A stretch of DNA of 6,580 nucleotides, taken from assembly GCA_021199395.1 (NCBI GenBank), contig JAJQIE010000021.1, forward strand, positions 1 through 6,580. The letters are read 5' to 3'. Position 1 is the first letter of the stretch. Each line of letters opens with the position of its first letter. The notes under the pieces were generated by a model. It ran no database searches, was not told the DNA's origin, and saw only the letters and a list, made by a program, of their open reading frames with translations. This document shows, in pieces, positions 5,647-6,580 of the stretch. The position numbers were made by a program, and so were the translations under genes. The stretch is from Lachnospiraceae bacterium (lineage in GTDB: Bacteria; Bacillota; Clostridia; Lachnospirales; Lachnospiraceae).

Positions 5647-6580
5647 ATGAATATTCTGGTACTTGCCGGAGGATACAGCCCGGAGCGGAACGTTTCTTTG
5701 AGCTCCGGCGCCATGATTGCCGGTGCGCTGCGCGAAAAGGGACACAATGTGGCGGTTCTGGACTCCTACATCGGTGTCAGCGATGCTGAGATTTACGCGG
5801 AGCTTCATTCTGCGAAAAGCGGTTCCGCGCCGGAGGAGGACAGTTCGGGTGAAGCCGGACTGGATGGAACTGCGTCAGACGGGATCGTGTCGGGCGGGTT
5901 TGCCCCGCATATTCAGAATGCGGATATCCGGCGTTACCTGGAGCGCTTATTTGAGAAGGGGATCTGTGAGGAGTGGAAGACAATATCGACCGCTGTGCCG
6001 GATCTGGCGGCTTTGAAGGCGGCGAATCCGGACTGTAAAAACCGGTTGCTCGGTCCGAATGTCCTGCGCCTATGCAGGGAAGCGGACGTCGTCTTTCTGG
6101 CGCTTCATGGGGGAAGCGGAGAGGACGGCAGGATACCGGCCGCTCTGGATCTGATGGGCGTGCATTACACAGGATCGGACTATCTGGGAAGCGGGATAGC
6201 CATGAATAAGCACCTGACAAAGATTCTTGCAAAGGAAGCGGGCGTCAGCGTCCCGGACTGGGAGATCCGCGATATTCCGGATGAAGCCGCGATCGAGGCC
6301 GCGCTGTGCGAGGTATCGCTTCCAATTGTGGTGAAAGTGATCGACGGCGGTTCTTCTATCGGCGTCTATATTGCAAAGACGGCCGGAGAATTAAGGGCCG
6401 CGCTCGAAGCCAACCGGGGTTCCCGCCTGATTTTCGAGCAGTACATCGAGGGACGGGAGATTCAGATGGGATTTTTAAACGGAAAAGCGCTCCCCTCGAT
6501 TGAGATTGTCGTAGACAAAGCGTTTTATAATTATGAAAACAAATACCAGAAGGGGCTCGCTTATGAGCATACGCCTGCGG
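5647..6580 (+). CDS. ddl: D-alanine--D-alanine ligase family ATP-grasp enzyme (3' end outside window)
   Basis: Ddl joins two D-alanines with ATP to make the dipeptide that ends the peptidoglycan stem peptide, in the cytosol. The frame runs from ATG 5647 (GGAG 7 nt upstream) through 311 codons to the window edge. Motifs in order are AGGYSPERNVSLSSG (7-21) with Glu13, HGGSGEDG (154-161), YTGS with Ser177, KVIDGGSSIGV (230-240) of the ATP-grasp fold, EQYIEGREI (264-272) and FYNYENKY (293-300). Glu13, Ser177 and Tyr300 match the E. coli DdlB triad Glu15/Ser150/Tyr216. The Tyr argues for D-Ala-D-Ala rather than a VanA-type D-lactate product. The first two motifs are about 141 residues apart against about 48 in DdlB, so there is an insert of roughly 90 residues. 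Its first part (about 54-84) is a Ser/Gly/Glu/Asp linker and its end reads GPNVLRLCREADVVF. Similar inserts occur, as I recall, in a clostridial Ddl clade. Usual KP and MDK are KV and MNK here. The C-terminal catalytic end is not visible. Confidence 0.9.
   Translation, partial: MNILVLAGGYSPERNVSLSSGAMIAGALREKGHNVAVLDSYIGVSDAEIYAELHSAKSGSAPEEDSSGEAGLDGTASDGIVSGGFAPHIQNADIRRYLERLFEKGICEEWKTISTAVPDLAALKAANPDCKNRLLGPNVLRLCREADVVFLALHGGSGEDGRIPAALDLMGVHYTGSDYLGSGIAMNKHLTKILAKEAGVSVPDWEIRDIPDEAAIEAALCEVSLPIVVKVIDGGSSIGVYIAKTAGELRAALEANRGSRLIFEQYIEGREIQMGFLNGKALPSIEIVVDKAFYNYENKYQKGLAYEHTPA

Overview
The window looks like chromosomal DNA of a moderately GC-rich anaerobic Bacillota, most likely a member of Clostridia close to Lachnospiraceae. 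This rests on strong AGGAGG-type ribosome binding sites, a DUF5716-like tail followed by a small TPR protein of a type I associate with Lachnospiraceae, a PurB that reads almost like human ADSL, a divergent PurA of a clostridial flavour, and a Ddl with a long internal insert. Species cannot be named from sequence alone.

Layout, all on the + strand: (1) 1-179, the C-terminal tail of a gene that begins before the window, probably DUF5716 family. (2) 272-1081, a 269-residue TPR-containing protein of unknown function. (3) 1082-1260, a non-coding stretch with a near-consensus sigma-A promoter (TTGACT, 17 nt, TATAAT) and a leader of about 113 nt carrying two predicted stem-loops and a possible 18-codon leader ORF. 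(4) 1261-2733, purF. (5) 2842-4275, purB. (6) 4293-5567, purA. (7) 5647 to the window end, a D-alanine--D-alanine ligase family gene cut off by the window edge.

The purF-purB-purA block holds the first committed step of purine synthesis (PRPP to phosphoribosylamine) and both enzymes of the IMP-to-AMP branch. PurB acts twice, at SAICAR to AICAR and at adenylosuccinate to AMP. The single clear promoter before purF, short spacers and lack of obvious internal terminators suggest one transcript that may run on into ddl, a peptidoglycan precursor enzyme. Stem-loops lie in the purF-purB and purA-ddl spacers, and these two spacers also share a partly conserved block of about 40 nt.

I do not see a CRISPR array, mobile element, tRNA or rRNA, or defence system. 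The window is mainly housekeeping metabolism. The points most worth a second look are the structured purF leader, the substituted ligand-binding positions of PurA, the human-type PurB, the insert in Ddl, and the uncharacterised gene pair at the left edge.
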